Source: Acidobacteriota bacterium (lineage in GTDB: Bacteria; Acidobacteriota; Terriglobia; Acidiferrales; UBA7541). From it: a DNA stretch of 33,504 bases. The translations under genes and the position numbers were made by a program. The notes under the pieces are model-generated. The model was not told the DNA's origin. It worked only from the letters and a program-made list of their open reading frames with translations, and did not search any database. Location of the stretch: NCBI GenBank assembly GCA_003224085.1, contig QHYK01000104.1, positions 1 to 33,504 of the forward strand, written 5' to 3'. Numbering within the stretch: the first letter of the stretch is position 1; each line of letters begins with the position of its first letter. Of the stretch, positions 1 through 7,525 are shown piece by piece.

Positions 1-90
1 GCTGTTTATCGCCAGCGGGGACTCGCGGAAAAAGCCAAATCAGAATACGATCGCTGCGCCGCCCTCTCCGGCACCCACTCTACGTCGTAG
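1..90 (+). CDS. C-terminal end of a TPR protein (cut by window edge)
   Basis: Frame 1 is open from the first base to a TAG at 88-90 and gives 29 residues ending in SGTHSTS. It is nearly the same as the C-terminus of the TPR protein that ends at 8615: both share the stretch GLAEKAK, then EYDRCAAL, then GTHS. It is therefore the last helix of a TPR repeat and the tail of a paralogue lying mostly outside the window. TPR proteins of this type act as secreted or periplasmic protein-protein scaffolds; no more specific role can be given. The next gene is convergent. Confidence 0.75.
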   Translation, partial: AVYRQRGLAEKAKSEYDRCAALSGTHSTS

Positions 91-132
91 TCCCTTCGGC
101 TTTGCTTTGTGGAATCTGGTATCCAGCCGTGG

Positions 133-149
133 GGCTGCGCGCTGCAGCC
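133..149. terminator. Inverted repeat between convergent genes
   Basis: GGCTGC and GCAGCC form a perfect 6-bp stem around a 5-nt loop, midway between the stop codon at 90 and the convergent stop at 184. There is no T-run on either side, so it is only a possible weak or Rho-assisted terminator. Confidence 0.25.
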
Positions 150-183
150 TAAGACGTTCTAGCGCAACATGCTGCTGAAGGAT

Positions 184-1920
184 TCATTGCACCGTGAAAT
201 TTGCCGTTCGCCAGGCCGTGCTTCTTCCCATTGAACCCGTCGCCTGCATTTCGAGGCGGTAACTCCCTTTCGGGAGTTGGTCGATCGGGATCTTCCGTCC
301 AATACGAAGCACGGAACTTCCCGCTTGCTTGTAGGACGCGGCGTCGATAGGCGCGAAATCCTCTTTGATCTTGCCTGTGTTCGAATCGAGAATTCTCATA
401 TGCACCGACACGGGCGCGGCTGGGTTTTCCGCGAGCTGCGGCTCGTACACTTCAAAGTAGGCAAACAGTGGTTCGCCTTTTGCGAAGCTTCTGTCGCCGG
501 AGGGGCTAAACAAAATGTCCTTGCTCACCAACGGAACGTACTGTGGAGCAAAATTTGCTTGCGCATTTTCTTTGGCGGCGACGGCTGCGCTCCGAAGGCT
601 CTTGCACAAAGCCACCGAACTCAGCGCCAGTTGCTTGCCATCGTAGGGTTCAACCGTGAGTGGCATTTTAGCTCGGCCGATATTCCACCCGTCGTTGAGA
701 ACCACCTCGAGATTGTAATTGCCAGCGGGAAGGTCAACCTGCGTTTCGTAGCGAGTTGGGAGCCAGAACGGGTCAGAACTGTCTAAAGCCGTTTTGATGG
801 CCGCCTCATCCGGGGTAATTTCATTTGCTACATTCGGGAAGGCCAGGGCCAGAGTGCTATTTCCCGTGCCGCTATCGCTGACAGCCACCTTCCCGCCGGT
901 ACTCGGCGTGACCAAGCGCGGGACACCGGTCGAAAGATTCGCCGTACCCTTTTCCCACTCTATATACTTGGCTCCGCCTTGATCAAAGGTAGGCCAGTAA
1001 GAGGGATAGAGGAGATCGCTGAAGCGCACTGCAACCGTTCCGTCTTCCCTGCGAATCACGCCCATCACTCCAATCCTGGCGTAGAGCGTCCAGTTGGACG
1101 GGTCCCACTTGCGGTATAGATCATTCCACGGGAAATGGAGACATAGGTCCACGAAGGACTGGTTTCCTTTAGTGTAGAAAGTTGCTAGTTGAAGCGACAG
1201 CGGAATCTTCCCGCGCTTATCCGAAGCCAAAATCCGCTCCAACTCTTTTCCATGACGGGTTCCCAACAAAGGATCGGAGGGAGACTGTCCCGTGCAGTAT
1301 TCATCGCGGGCTAAGACAAGCAAATTCGGGCGATCCACCTCCACTCGAATTTTGTGACACCCTTCCTTTGCGTCGCGCGGCACATACGCCAGAGTGTGAA
1401 AATCCGTGGTCACGAACGGCACCTTTTTAAGACCGCTCAGTTCGCTCAAACTCCATACTCCCCTCGGCGTGTCCGAGGCTTGCAGGTGCCACCCAAGATT
1501 ATCCCGAACCACAGTTCGCCAGGCAGCTGCCTCGAAACTCCCAATCTGCTGTTCGGCACCGTCCTCAAAAATGCGAAAATCCTCGGCTTTGAGGCCTTGA
1601 ACTTCCGTCACATCGCAGTCCTTCGGCAAATAGGGTTGTGTGGGCGTCAGCTTGAAGAAGGTAACCACCATCTCGCGCGCGCACGGCATCTCCCCCTTGG
1701 GAGCTTGAGCCATCCGCGCTGGGTCGTAAACGAATACAGGAACCAGAACCAGATTAGTCTGGACGGTAAGGTGTGCTTCGGGCGAAGTGGCCTGCGTGGA
1801 TGCATCAGGCGAGCCTTTGGTCTGTACGACCGCAGCGAGAGCCGCTGCATAGAGCAGCGCAGCAACCGCCAAGAGCATCGCGCGCGCAACATTTCCTCTG
1901 CCCATTTTGCTTACCATCAT
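184..1920 (-). CDS. Secreted VWFA-related protein lacking the VWA core
   Basis: This 578-residue protein has an N-terminal signal sequence with hydrophobic core at about 14-31. Residues 50-65 (LTVQTNLVLVPVFVYD) and 109-130 (GLKAEDFRIFEDG, then IGSFE) match the opening of the acidobacterial VWFA-related family. A later YVPRDAKEGCHKIRVEVDRP segment resembles the part that normally follows the VWA domain in that family. The VWA domain with its DxSxS metal site is not visible between them, so the protein appears to be a VWA-less variant. The C-terminal half is beta-rich and unassigned. The start was placed at the ATG at 1920 because the signal peptide follows directly. An upstream in-frame ATG at 2073 has a GAGGAG about 10 nt before it but would add an arginine-rich stretch that looks non-coding. 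The gene is divergent from the next one. Confidence 0.7.
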   Translation of the reverse strand: MMVSKMGRGNVARAMLLAVAALLYAAALAAVVQTKGSPDASTQATSPEAHLTVQTNLVLVPVFVYDPARMAQAPKGEMPCAREMVVTFFKLTPTQPYLPKDCDVTEVQGLKAEDFRIFEDGAEQQIGSFEAAAWRTVVRDNLGWHLQASDTPRGVWSLSELSGLKKVPFVTTDFHTLAYVPRDAKEGCHKIRVEVDRPNLLVLARDEYCTGQSPSDPLLGTRHGKELERILASDKRGKIPLSLQLATFYTKGNQSFVDLCLHFPWNDLYRKWDPSNWTLYARIGVMGVIRREDGTVAVRFSDLLYPSYWPTFDQGGAKYIEWEKGTANLSTGVPRLVTPSTGGKVAVSDSGTGNSTLALAFPNVANEITPDEAAIKTALDSSDPFWLPTRYETQVDLPAGNYNLEVVLNDGWNIGRAKMPLTVEPYDGKQLALSSVALCKSLRSAAVAAKENAQANFAPQYVPLVSKDILFSPSGDRSFAKGEPLFAYFEVYEPQLAENPAAPVSVHMRILDSNTGKIKEDFAPIDAASYKQAGSSVLRIGRKIPIDQLPKGSYRLEMQATGSMGRSTAWRTANFTVQ

Positions 1921-2256
1921 TGCCCGCGACCTACGGATCCCCTCAGTTCTTCTCCTTCGTCTCCGTTGAACTGCATCACAATCCCTTCCAGAGAGCGGGC
2001 GTGACAGGATTAGGAGCAGCGCCAATTCGCCGGCCTGCATAAGCAAATCGGCCCATGGGAATTCACCTTCCATATGCGATAGGCTCCTCGCGGGCATTAT
2101 GTCGCAAACTGCCTTGTTCGGCCAGCGGGATCCACAGTCCATTTTGAAGCACCTGAGGCAGGCAATTGGCCAAGACGATGCTCTGGTGGGCCCTGCGAAA
2201 ACTCTTCCGTGGATGGTATAGTTTTTGCTCCTAGGCGTTTTTTACCCAGTGAAGCG
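1921..2256. promoter_or_regulatory. Divergent intergenic region with a possible -10 box
   Basis: This 336-nt stretch separates two divergent genes and should hold both promoters. The best visible element is TATAGT at 2217-2222, about 34 nt before the ATG at 2257 on the plus strand. The matching -35 region (around 2194) is poor. No stem-loop or repeat stands out. Open frames here have unnatural composition and were not called. Confidence 0.25.
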
Positions 2257-5004
2257 ATGACGAAATCGACGGGACCTGCGCCTCCCTCGCGACGGACGGA
2301 ATTGCCCGAGCGAAAACCAACACGATTGGTCCCGCTAATCATTTTTCTCGTTGTTATGCTTCTTTCCTATGCTGGATTTCGCTCCTTGCTGGCGCAAGAA
2401 ACGGCTCCGCGCACAGTAGTGAACCTCCAAGTCATCGTGGTGGACACCGAATCCAAGGCGCAGGAGGCTCTTGAACGCCTAAAGAAAGGAGAAAAGTTCT
2501 CTACGGTTGCGGCACAAATGTCCATCGATCCAACCGCGAGCAACGGCGGCTACGTCGGCGAAGCGGAAGTTGCGTCGCTGCGCCCGGAATTGCGCGCCGC
2601 GGTCGAATCGCTCCAGCCGGAACAGGTCAGCGGCGTCGTGCGGGTGCCGACGGGCTTTGTCATCTTGAAGTTGTTGGGCAGGAAACAGGAACCGAAGGCG
2701 CAAAGCAATACACTTGCCCCTGCTTCTGCGGAGCAGGGCGCGACAGGGCAGGGCATGGGTCCGAACCGCGACCTTCATCTGGCTGGGAAAGGCGCGATTC
2801 AATACCCCGTGGATGTGGCGGGGCAAGTCTTGGCCGATATGCTTTTCCAGAAGTTTCCCAAGCCCTCTGGGTGGGAACAGGATCTGCAAGAAGTGTGCAC
2901 GGTTAGAAAACAGTCGCTTGCTGACGGGATTAAAGCGCTCGAGAAAATGCTGGCCGATACGGCGAAGATGGCGGCTACCACGCCTTTCGACGCAATTCAA
3001 ACGCACTACGGATTAGCGCAACTCGAGGCCTATCAGGGCAACATGGATCCAGCCATGAGAGAGTGGCAAGCCGCCTACAAACTCGCGGTCACCGATGTGC
3101 CGGCAGGGATTCCGCAATTGACAGAAGCTCTCGGTGTCGCTTACTTGCACAAATCGGAAATGGAAAACGACGTTTATCGTAACCCGGTCGACCGATGCAC
3201 TTTTCCGCCGCGCGCGAGCTTCTGTTACCAGCAGACTAGCGATTCGGAAAAGGCTATCGAGTACTTCACGAAATATCTGGAGCTCCTACCCGAACGGCCG
3301 GATGCCGTCCAGGTGAAGTGGCTGCTGAATCTGGCTTATATGACCCTGGGAAAGTATCCCGACGGCGTCCCGCAAAAATACTTGATTTCGCGGTCTGTCT
3401 TTGCCTCAAAGGAGAATTTCGGAAGATTCATCGATGTGGCGCCCGTAGCAGGCTTAAATTTCATTTCCATGGCCGGCGGCGTGGTTGCGGATGATTTCGA
3501 GAACAACGGTCTCTTGGACGTCGCGGTGTCCAGCTACGACGTGTGCCAGCCTCTGCGGTTCTTTCACAATAATGGCGACGGAACATTTACCGACCGCGCG
3601 GCGCAGGCGGGTCTCTCCGACCAGCTCGGCGGCCTGAACATGGTTCAGGCGGATTACAACAACGACGGCTGCATAGACATTCTCGTTCTGCGCGGCGCCT
3701 GGGAATTTCCCGTGCGTAAATCGCTCTTGCGGAATAATTGCGACGGAACCTTTACCGACGTCACGCGCGAAGCGGGCCTGGCCGAGCCTGCCACGCGCAC
3801 CCAGGCTGCCGTTTGGGCGGACATCAACAACGACGGCCTCCTCGACCTTCTTGTCGGCAACGAAAACGGGCCGAGCCAGCTTTTCCTCAATAAGGGAGAC
3901 GGAACCTTTCAGGACATTTCCGCCGCTTCCGGCGTCAACAAGGTTGCCTTCACCAAAGGCGTCACCGCCGCCGATTATGACAACGACGGCTACGTAGACT
4001 TCTACGTCTCCAACCTCTACGGCGGCAACTTCCTGTTCCACAACAATCACAACAACACGTTTACCGAAGTTTCCGAGCAGGCAGGCGTGCACCAGCCGCA
4101 ATCTCAAACCTTTGCCACTTGGTTCTTCGACTACGACAACGACGGCTGGCCCGACATTTTCGTCACCACCTACTTTTTTTCCGCCGACGAAACTCTTCGC
4201 AGTTACCTCGCGCTTCCCGCGAACGCCGAAACACTCAAGCTGTACCGCAATCTGTGCAATGGGACTTTCAAAGACGTGACCGTCGAAGTTGGCCTGAACA
4301 AAATCAACATGCCCATGGGCGCCAATTTCGGCGACGTGGACAACGACGGCTATCTCGACATTTATTTGGCCACCGGAGGCCCCGAGTACGGCGCGATGGC
4401 TCCCAAAATGCTCCTTCACAACCGCGAAGGAAAATATTTCACCGACATCACCGCTTCTTCAGGCACGGGGGACTTGCACAAGGGCCACGCAGTCTCTTTC
4501 GCCGATCTCGCCAACAACGGACGCGAAGATTTATTGGTATCAATCGGTGGGCCGACTCCCGGCGACGCCCATCAGTTCCGCGTGTTTGCGAATCCCGGGA
4601 GCGCCAATGATTCGATCACCGTCAAATTGGTGGGCGTCAAATCGAACCGCGCGGGAATCGGCGCGCGCATCCAGGTGACCGTGGAAAATGAAGGACACGG
4701 CACCCGCTCGATTTACCGCACTGTCGGCAGTGGCGGCTCCTTCGGCGCCAATCCCATCCAGCAGCACATCGGTCTCGGGAAATCGGCGAAGATTGTGCGC
4801 TTGGAAGTTTGGTGGCCCGCCTCCAACTCGCGTCAGAGCTTCGCGAGTGTAGACAAGAACCAGTTCCTCGAGATCAAAGAGTTTGCCAAGCATTATACGA
4901 AGCTTTCGCGGAAACCGTTTCGACTTGGAGCTTCGAATCCCGCCAAAACGGACAAAACGGGCAAAACGGGAGATATGCAACCATCCGCGCCCAATCCGCG
5001 TTAG
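2257..5004 (+). CDS. Parvulin-TPR-FG-GAP (CRTAC1-type) fusion protein
   Basis: The protein has 915 residues if started at the ATG at 2257, just before the basic stretch and the membrane anchor/signal at about 24-46. An upstream ATG at 2209 is possible. Residues 55-141 form a parvulin (PPIC) peptidyl-prolyl isomerase-like domain, with the family features A-x-x-x-L-x-x-G-E-x-F, S-x-D-P-x-A-x-N-G-G and a closing GFVILKLL. A TPR region follows (about 215-370), then a long FG-GAP/VCBS beta-propeller (about 400-770). The propeller has at least five calcium-binding DxDxDG-type loops: DYNNDG, DINNDG, DYDNDG twice and DVDNDG. The end (about 795-880) matches the ASPIC/UnbV domain of CRTAC1-like proteins. 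It is an envelope or secreted protein. The substrate is unknown; adhesion or folding of extracytoplasmic proteins is an inference. The SCO-like gene starts 36 nt downstream and may be co-transcribed. Confidence 0.8.
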   Translation: MTKSTGPAPPSRRTELPERKPTRLVPLIIFLVVMLLSYAGFRSLLAQETAPRTVVNLQVIVVDTESKAQEALERLKKGEKFSTVAAQMSIDPTASNGGYVGEAEVASLRPELRAAVESLQPEQVSGVVRVPTGFVILKLLGRKQEPKAQSNTLAPASAEQGATGQGMGPNRDLHLAGKGAIQYPVDVAGQVLADMLFQKFPKPSGWEQDLQEVCTVRKQSLADGIKALEKMLADTAKMAATTPFDAIQTHYGLAQLEAYQGNMDPAMREWQAAYKLAVTDVPAGIPQLTEALGVAYLHKSEMENDVYRNPVDRCTFPPRASFCYQQTSDSEKAIEYFTKYLELLPERPDAVQVKWLLNLAYMTLGKYPDGVPQKYLISRSVFASKENFGRFIDVAPVAGLNFISMAGGVVADDFENNGLLDVAVSSYDVCQPLRFFHNNGDGTFTDRAAQAGLSDQLGGLNMVQADYNNDGCIDILVLRGAWEFPVRKSLLRNNCDGTFTDVTREAGLAEPATRTQAAVWADINNDGLLDLLVGNENGPSQLFLNKGDGTFQDISAASGVNKVAFTKGVTAADYDNDGYVDFYVSNLYGGNFLFHNNHNNTFTEVSEQAGVHQPQSQTFATWFFDYDNDGWPDIFVTTYFFSADETLRSYLALPANAETLKLYRNLCNGTFKDVTVEVGLNKINMPMGANFGDVDNDGYLDIYLATGGPEYGAMAPKMLLHNREGKYFTDITASSGTGDLHKGHAVSFADLANNGREDLLVSIGGPTPGDAHQFRVFANPGSANDSITVKLVGVKSNRAGIGARIQVTVENEGHGTRSIYRTVGSGGSFGANPIQQHIGLGKSAKIVRLEVWWPASNSRQSFASVDKNQFLEIKEFAKHYTKLSRKPFRLGASNPAKTDKTGKTGDMQPSAPNPR
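4944..4970 (+). repeat. Three tandem 9-nt units inside a coding end
   Basis: CAAAACGGA, CAAAACGGG and CAAAACGGG lie head to tail near the 3' end of the FG-GAP gene. They are in frame and encode K-T-D, K-T-G, K-T-G. Copy-number change would keep the frame. Confidence 0.85.
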
Positions 5005-5040
5005 AATGGCGCGAATTAGCGAAGAAACGGGAATGCAACC

Positions 5041-5916
5041 ATGAAGTGCCGTCCCTCTCTGCTGCTTTTGCTGCTCATTGCCGCCCCCCTCCTCTCCGCT
5101 GAAACGTATTCGGCTTCCGGTTTAGTCCTTCGCGCCGACAGCGAGCATCTTTCTATCGAAGTCTCCTGTCAGGCTATCCCCGGCTACATGGATGCCATGG
5201 TGATGACCTTCCCCGTGCACAGTGCCGCCGCGATGGATGGCTTGAAGCCCGGCATGATGATCGATTTCAAGCTGGACGTAAGGAAAGACGCGGCCTACGT
5301 CGAGCAAATTCGCGTTCATCGACATGAAAACACCGCACAGGAGCCCATGGCCGCGCGGCAATTGGAAATTCTCGATGCCGCGACCGCTCCGCCCTCGCGT
5401 GCCTCCCCGACTTTGGTCATCGGGCAGGCCGTTCCGGATTTCACTTTGATCGACCAGAGGCGAAAGAGCGTCGCGGTCTCCGCCTTCAAAGGCAAAGTCC
5501 TGGCAATCACCTTTATCTACACCAGATGCCCCCTTCCGAATTTCTGCTTTCGCATGTCCAACAATTTCGGCGTTCTCCATCAGCGTTTTGCCGATCGCAT
5601 GGACAAAGACCTGGTCCTGCTCAGCATCACCTTCGATCCCGAGCACGACCAGCCGGAGACCTTGGCCGACTATGCCCGCACCTGGGCGAAGGACGACAGG
5701 GGTTGGCACTTCCTGACCGGACGCGCCGATGAAGTGAAGAATATCTGCCGCGAATTCGGCGTGAATGCCTGGCAGGATGAAGGCTTCTTGACGCATTCCC
5801 TGCATACCGTGATCGTGGATCGGCAGGGACGAGTCGCAGCAAACCTTGAGGGGAACGAATACACCTCGAAGCAGTTGGGCGACATGGTCGAAGCCGTGCT
5901 GCATCGAACTCGGTAG
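5041..5916 (+). CDS. SCO1/SenC-family protein with N-terminal CusF-like domain
   Basis: This 291-residue exported protein has a signal peptide (1-20, cut after LLSA). Residues 24-95 match the CusF/copper-binding domain: a beta-barrel with AIPGYMDAMVMTFPV and GLKPG, where family metal ligands are Met, His and Trp. Residues 125-291 are a thioredoxin-fold SCO domain. SCO proteins bind Cu(I/II) through two cysteines and a histidine and help assemble the CuA site of cytochrome oxidase or act in thiol redox. The cysteines are C163 and C169 (CPLPNFC, a CX5C spacing instead of the common CX3C); H252 or H255 is the likely histidine ligand. A purine-rich stretch (GAAACGGGAA) precedes the ATG. No cytochrome oxidase genes are in the window. 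Confidence 0.85.
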   Translation: MKCRPSLLLLLLIAAPLLSAETYSASGLVLRADSEHLSIEVSCQAIPGYMDAMVMTFPVHSAAAMDGLKPGMMIDFKLDVRKDAAYVEQIRVHRHENTAQEPMAARQLEILDAATAPPSRASPTLVIGQAVPDFTLIDQRRKSVAVSAFKGKVLAITFIYTRCPLPNFCFRMSNNFGVLHQRFADRMDKDLVLLSITFDPEHDQPETLADYARTWAKDDRGWHFLTGRADEVKNICREFGVNAWQDEGFLTHSLHTVIVDRQGRVAANLEGNEYTSKQLGDMVEAVLHRTR

Positions 5917-5962
5917 CACGCCTCGGCCCTGAGCCCGGAAGAATTGCGCTCTTAGGATGGCC

Positions 5963-6157
5963 ATGACACGCTTCAAAGAACTACGGCGAATTCAAGAGGC
6001 CATTGAGCACAAAAATCAAACAGAACTTGAATGGGCGTTGGGCTATTGCCAGATGCGATGCAAAACAGCCAGGGAAGTCTACTCGATGAGAATGCAGGAA
6101 AAGTATTGGCATCAAATGGGGCAGAAGGTCCGTGCTGCTACGGAAAATTCAAAATGA
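5963..6157 (+). CDS. Small basic, helical hypothetical protein
   Basis: It encodes 64 residues, rich in Lys, Arg, Glu, Gln and Met, predicted by eye to be almost entirely helical, with two cysteines (C29 and C33 in GYCQMRCK). The ATG at 5963 was chosen over the one at 5957 because AGGATGG at 5954-5960 then sits at proper ribosome-binding distance. Its stop overlaps the start of the next small reading frame (ATGA at 6154-6157), which suggests translational coupling. There is no signal peptide and the function is unknown. Confidence 0.5.
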   Translation: MTRFKELRRIQEAIEHKNQTELEWALGYCQMRCKTAREVYSMRMQEKYWHQMGQKVRAATENSK

Positions 6158-6270
6158 GACTGGCTGGCCGCTGGAAGCCCTTAGTTATGGCGTTGGCTCT
6201 GTTGGCCTCTCGTCTTGAGAGCGCATCGGCCCAACCTGTCATCCCGAATCCCCGCGGCTTTTGCGGGTGA
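6154..6270 (+). pseudogene. Signal-peptide stub ending in a dispersed repeat
   Basis: The frame encodes 38 residues. The first 27 form a good signal peptide (MRLAGRWK, then a hydrophobic VMALALLA core, cut near ESASA/Q). The remaining eleven (PVIPNPRGFCG) are encoded by the dispersed repeat that begins at 6237, and the frame stops inside it. The simplest reading is an exported protein whose body was lost when the repeat arrived or after a deletion there. A true micro-protein cannot be excluded. Confidence 0.45.
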
Positions 6271-6285
6271 GGGATCTGCTTTTCG
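6237..6285 (+). repeat. Dispersed 'GTCATCCCGA...GAGGGATCTGC' element
   Basis: TGTCATCCCGA at 6237 and GAGGGATCTGCTTTTCGG at its end frame a short stem, CCCGC/GCGGG. I recognise this as the type of short interspersed intergenic repeat common in Acidobacteriota genomes. It lies at the end of the signal-peptide stub and could also fold as RNA. Confidence 0.5.
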
Positions 6286-6385
6286 GCTTATGCGAGAGTT
6301 CTCATCGCGGACGTCAAGAGAACCATGACTTAGTGGATTTTGGTTTAGTCGGTTAAACTGAACGCTCTGCAAAAGGAGTCTTCCC

Positions 6386-7111
6386 ATGAAAACGGCCTTC
6401 CGGAAAGCCTCAATTCCATTCTTCACCTTCTTGATCGCCGCCTCGCTCGCTTTGGCCAGCGACCCGCCCTGGAAGGGCAAACCCTATCCGGAGTGGAACG
6501 ACAAGGACATCCAGCGCGTCTTCTCCGACTCCCCTTGGGCGCGCAAAGCCACAATTACTCGCACTTGGGCCGCGGTTACGCAAAAGGAGCTCCCCAACAA
6601 TCCACAGCTCTCCGGTGCTGGTAGAGGGACGCCTACTCCGGGATCCGCAAACGATAATGCAGGAAACGACTTGACCTTTGATATTTATTGGGCATCTTCC
6701 CGCGTCGTGCGTGCGGCCACGGCGCGTAAGGCGATCCTGCACGGGGGAAAGAACGATCTGGATGTCGGTAAGTACGCGAGCCAGCCGCAGGAGGAGTATC
6801 AGGTCGTCGTACAGTCTGAGGACATGACTCCTTTCGTTCGCCACGACGAAAAGTCTTTCCAGGCCGGCGCTTTCCTGGAGCCCAAAAAATCCAAGCAGAA
6901 AATCGCGGCCAGCCATGTCGTTTACGAGCACGATGAAAAAGGCCAGGTCACCGCGGCCGTCTTCTTCTTCCCTAAGAAAACCGCCTCCGGTGAGCCCACG
7001 ATTGGCACCGACGAAAAGAGCGTCGAGTTCAACTGCAAGCTTGAAGGCCCCAACTTGCGCGTCAATTTCGAGCCCCAAAAAATGGTCGACAACCAGGGCC
7101 CCGCCCTGTGA
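6386..7111 (+). CDS. Secreted hypothetical protein (PPWKGKPYPEW type)
   Basis: The 241-residue protein has a clear signal peptide (1-24, ending SLALA) and a well placed AAAAGGAG ribosome-binding site before the ATG. The mature start, with PPWKGKPYPEWNDKD and then FSDSPWA, resembles an acidobacterial family of exported proteins of unknown function that I know only by its N-terminal W-x-x-x-D and SPWA signature. The rest is a beta-rich domain with FDIYWASSR and a Lys-rich middle. No catalytic motif was recognised. The gene stands alone, with the dispersed repeat upstream. Confidence 0.7.
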   Translation: MKTAFRKASIPFFTFLIAASLALASDPPWKGKPYPEWNDKDIQRVFSDSPWARKATITRTWAAVTQKELPNNPQLSGAGRGTPTPGSANDNAGNDLTFDIYWASSRVVRAATARKAILHGGKNDLDVGKYASQPQEEYQVVVQSEDMTPFVRHDEKSFQAGAFLEPKKSKQKIAASHVVYEHDEKGQVTAAVFFFPKKTASGEPTIGTDEKSVEFNCKLEGPNLRVNFEPQKMVDNQGPAL

Positions 7112-7165
7112 CCTTGGCAGTGGTCTCTGACGTGTCAACTTCTGACTCTCGAAGCGGAGGCTTTG

Positions 7166-7525
7166 ATGGTCCATATCCGACCCGCCGGCCGAATCCTGAC
7201 CTGTTCCATTCTCGCTCTCATATGGTGCCAAACATGGCTTTGGGCCAAGCCAAAACCCGATCATTACCGCTTTGTCTTACCGTCAGGGTACATTGGCTGG
7301 GTCCAAGTCGTATTTGGCGTCCCCCCAAGGCCGCGCCCTACCCATCACTGAAGAAGGCAAAGAACTTGTGGTAAGAGTTGATGATTCGGGTGTGGCTCAA
7401 ACAGGCCACTTGTGGGTTCACTTCCGCAATCCACGCGATGAGTTCTTCTACCAAATCAATAATCCCAGTGGAGATGAAACAAAACAAAGGACTTTAACTC
7501 CCTTTAGAATCAACACTTACGCAAA
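7166..7525 (+). pseudogene. Frameshifted DUF6843-like secreted protein
   Basis: The ATG at 7166 follows a strong GGAGG (7156-7160) and starts a signal peptide (about 1-28). Next comes YRFVLPSGYIGWVQVVFGVP, which looks like the opening of DUF6843-type proteins ('LP.GY.GW....G'). The frame then stops at 7349-7351. In the next frame the domain continues from QGRALPITEEG through LWVHFRNPRDEFFY. Removing one C from the six-C run at 7321-7326 joins the two halves, so a single-base insertion or sequencing error there explains the break. After about 7525 the frame runs on into the TPR gene. Confidence 0.5.

Noticed and set aside
3454-4419. Long minus-strand open frame (321 codons), valine-rich
   Set aside because: It is antisense to the FG-GAP domain; the repeated DxDNDG codons on the plus strand produce the monotonous V/A/E-rich translation.
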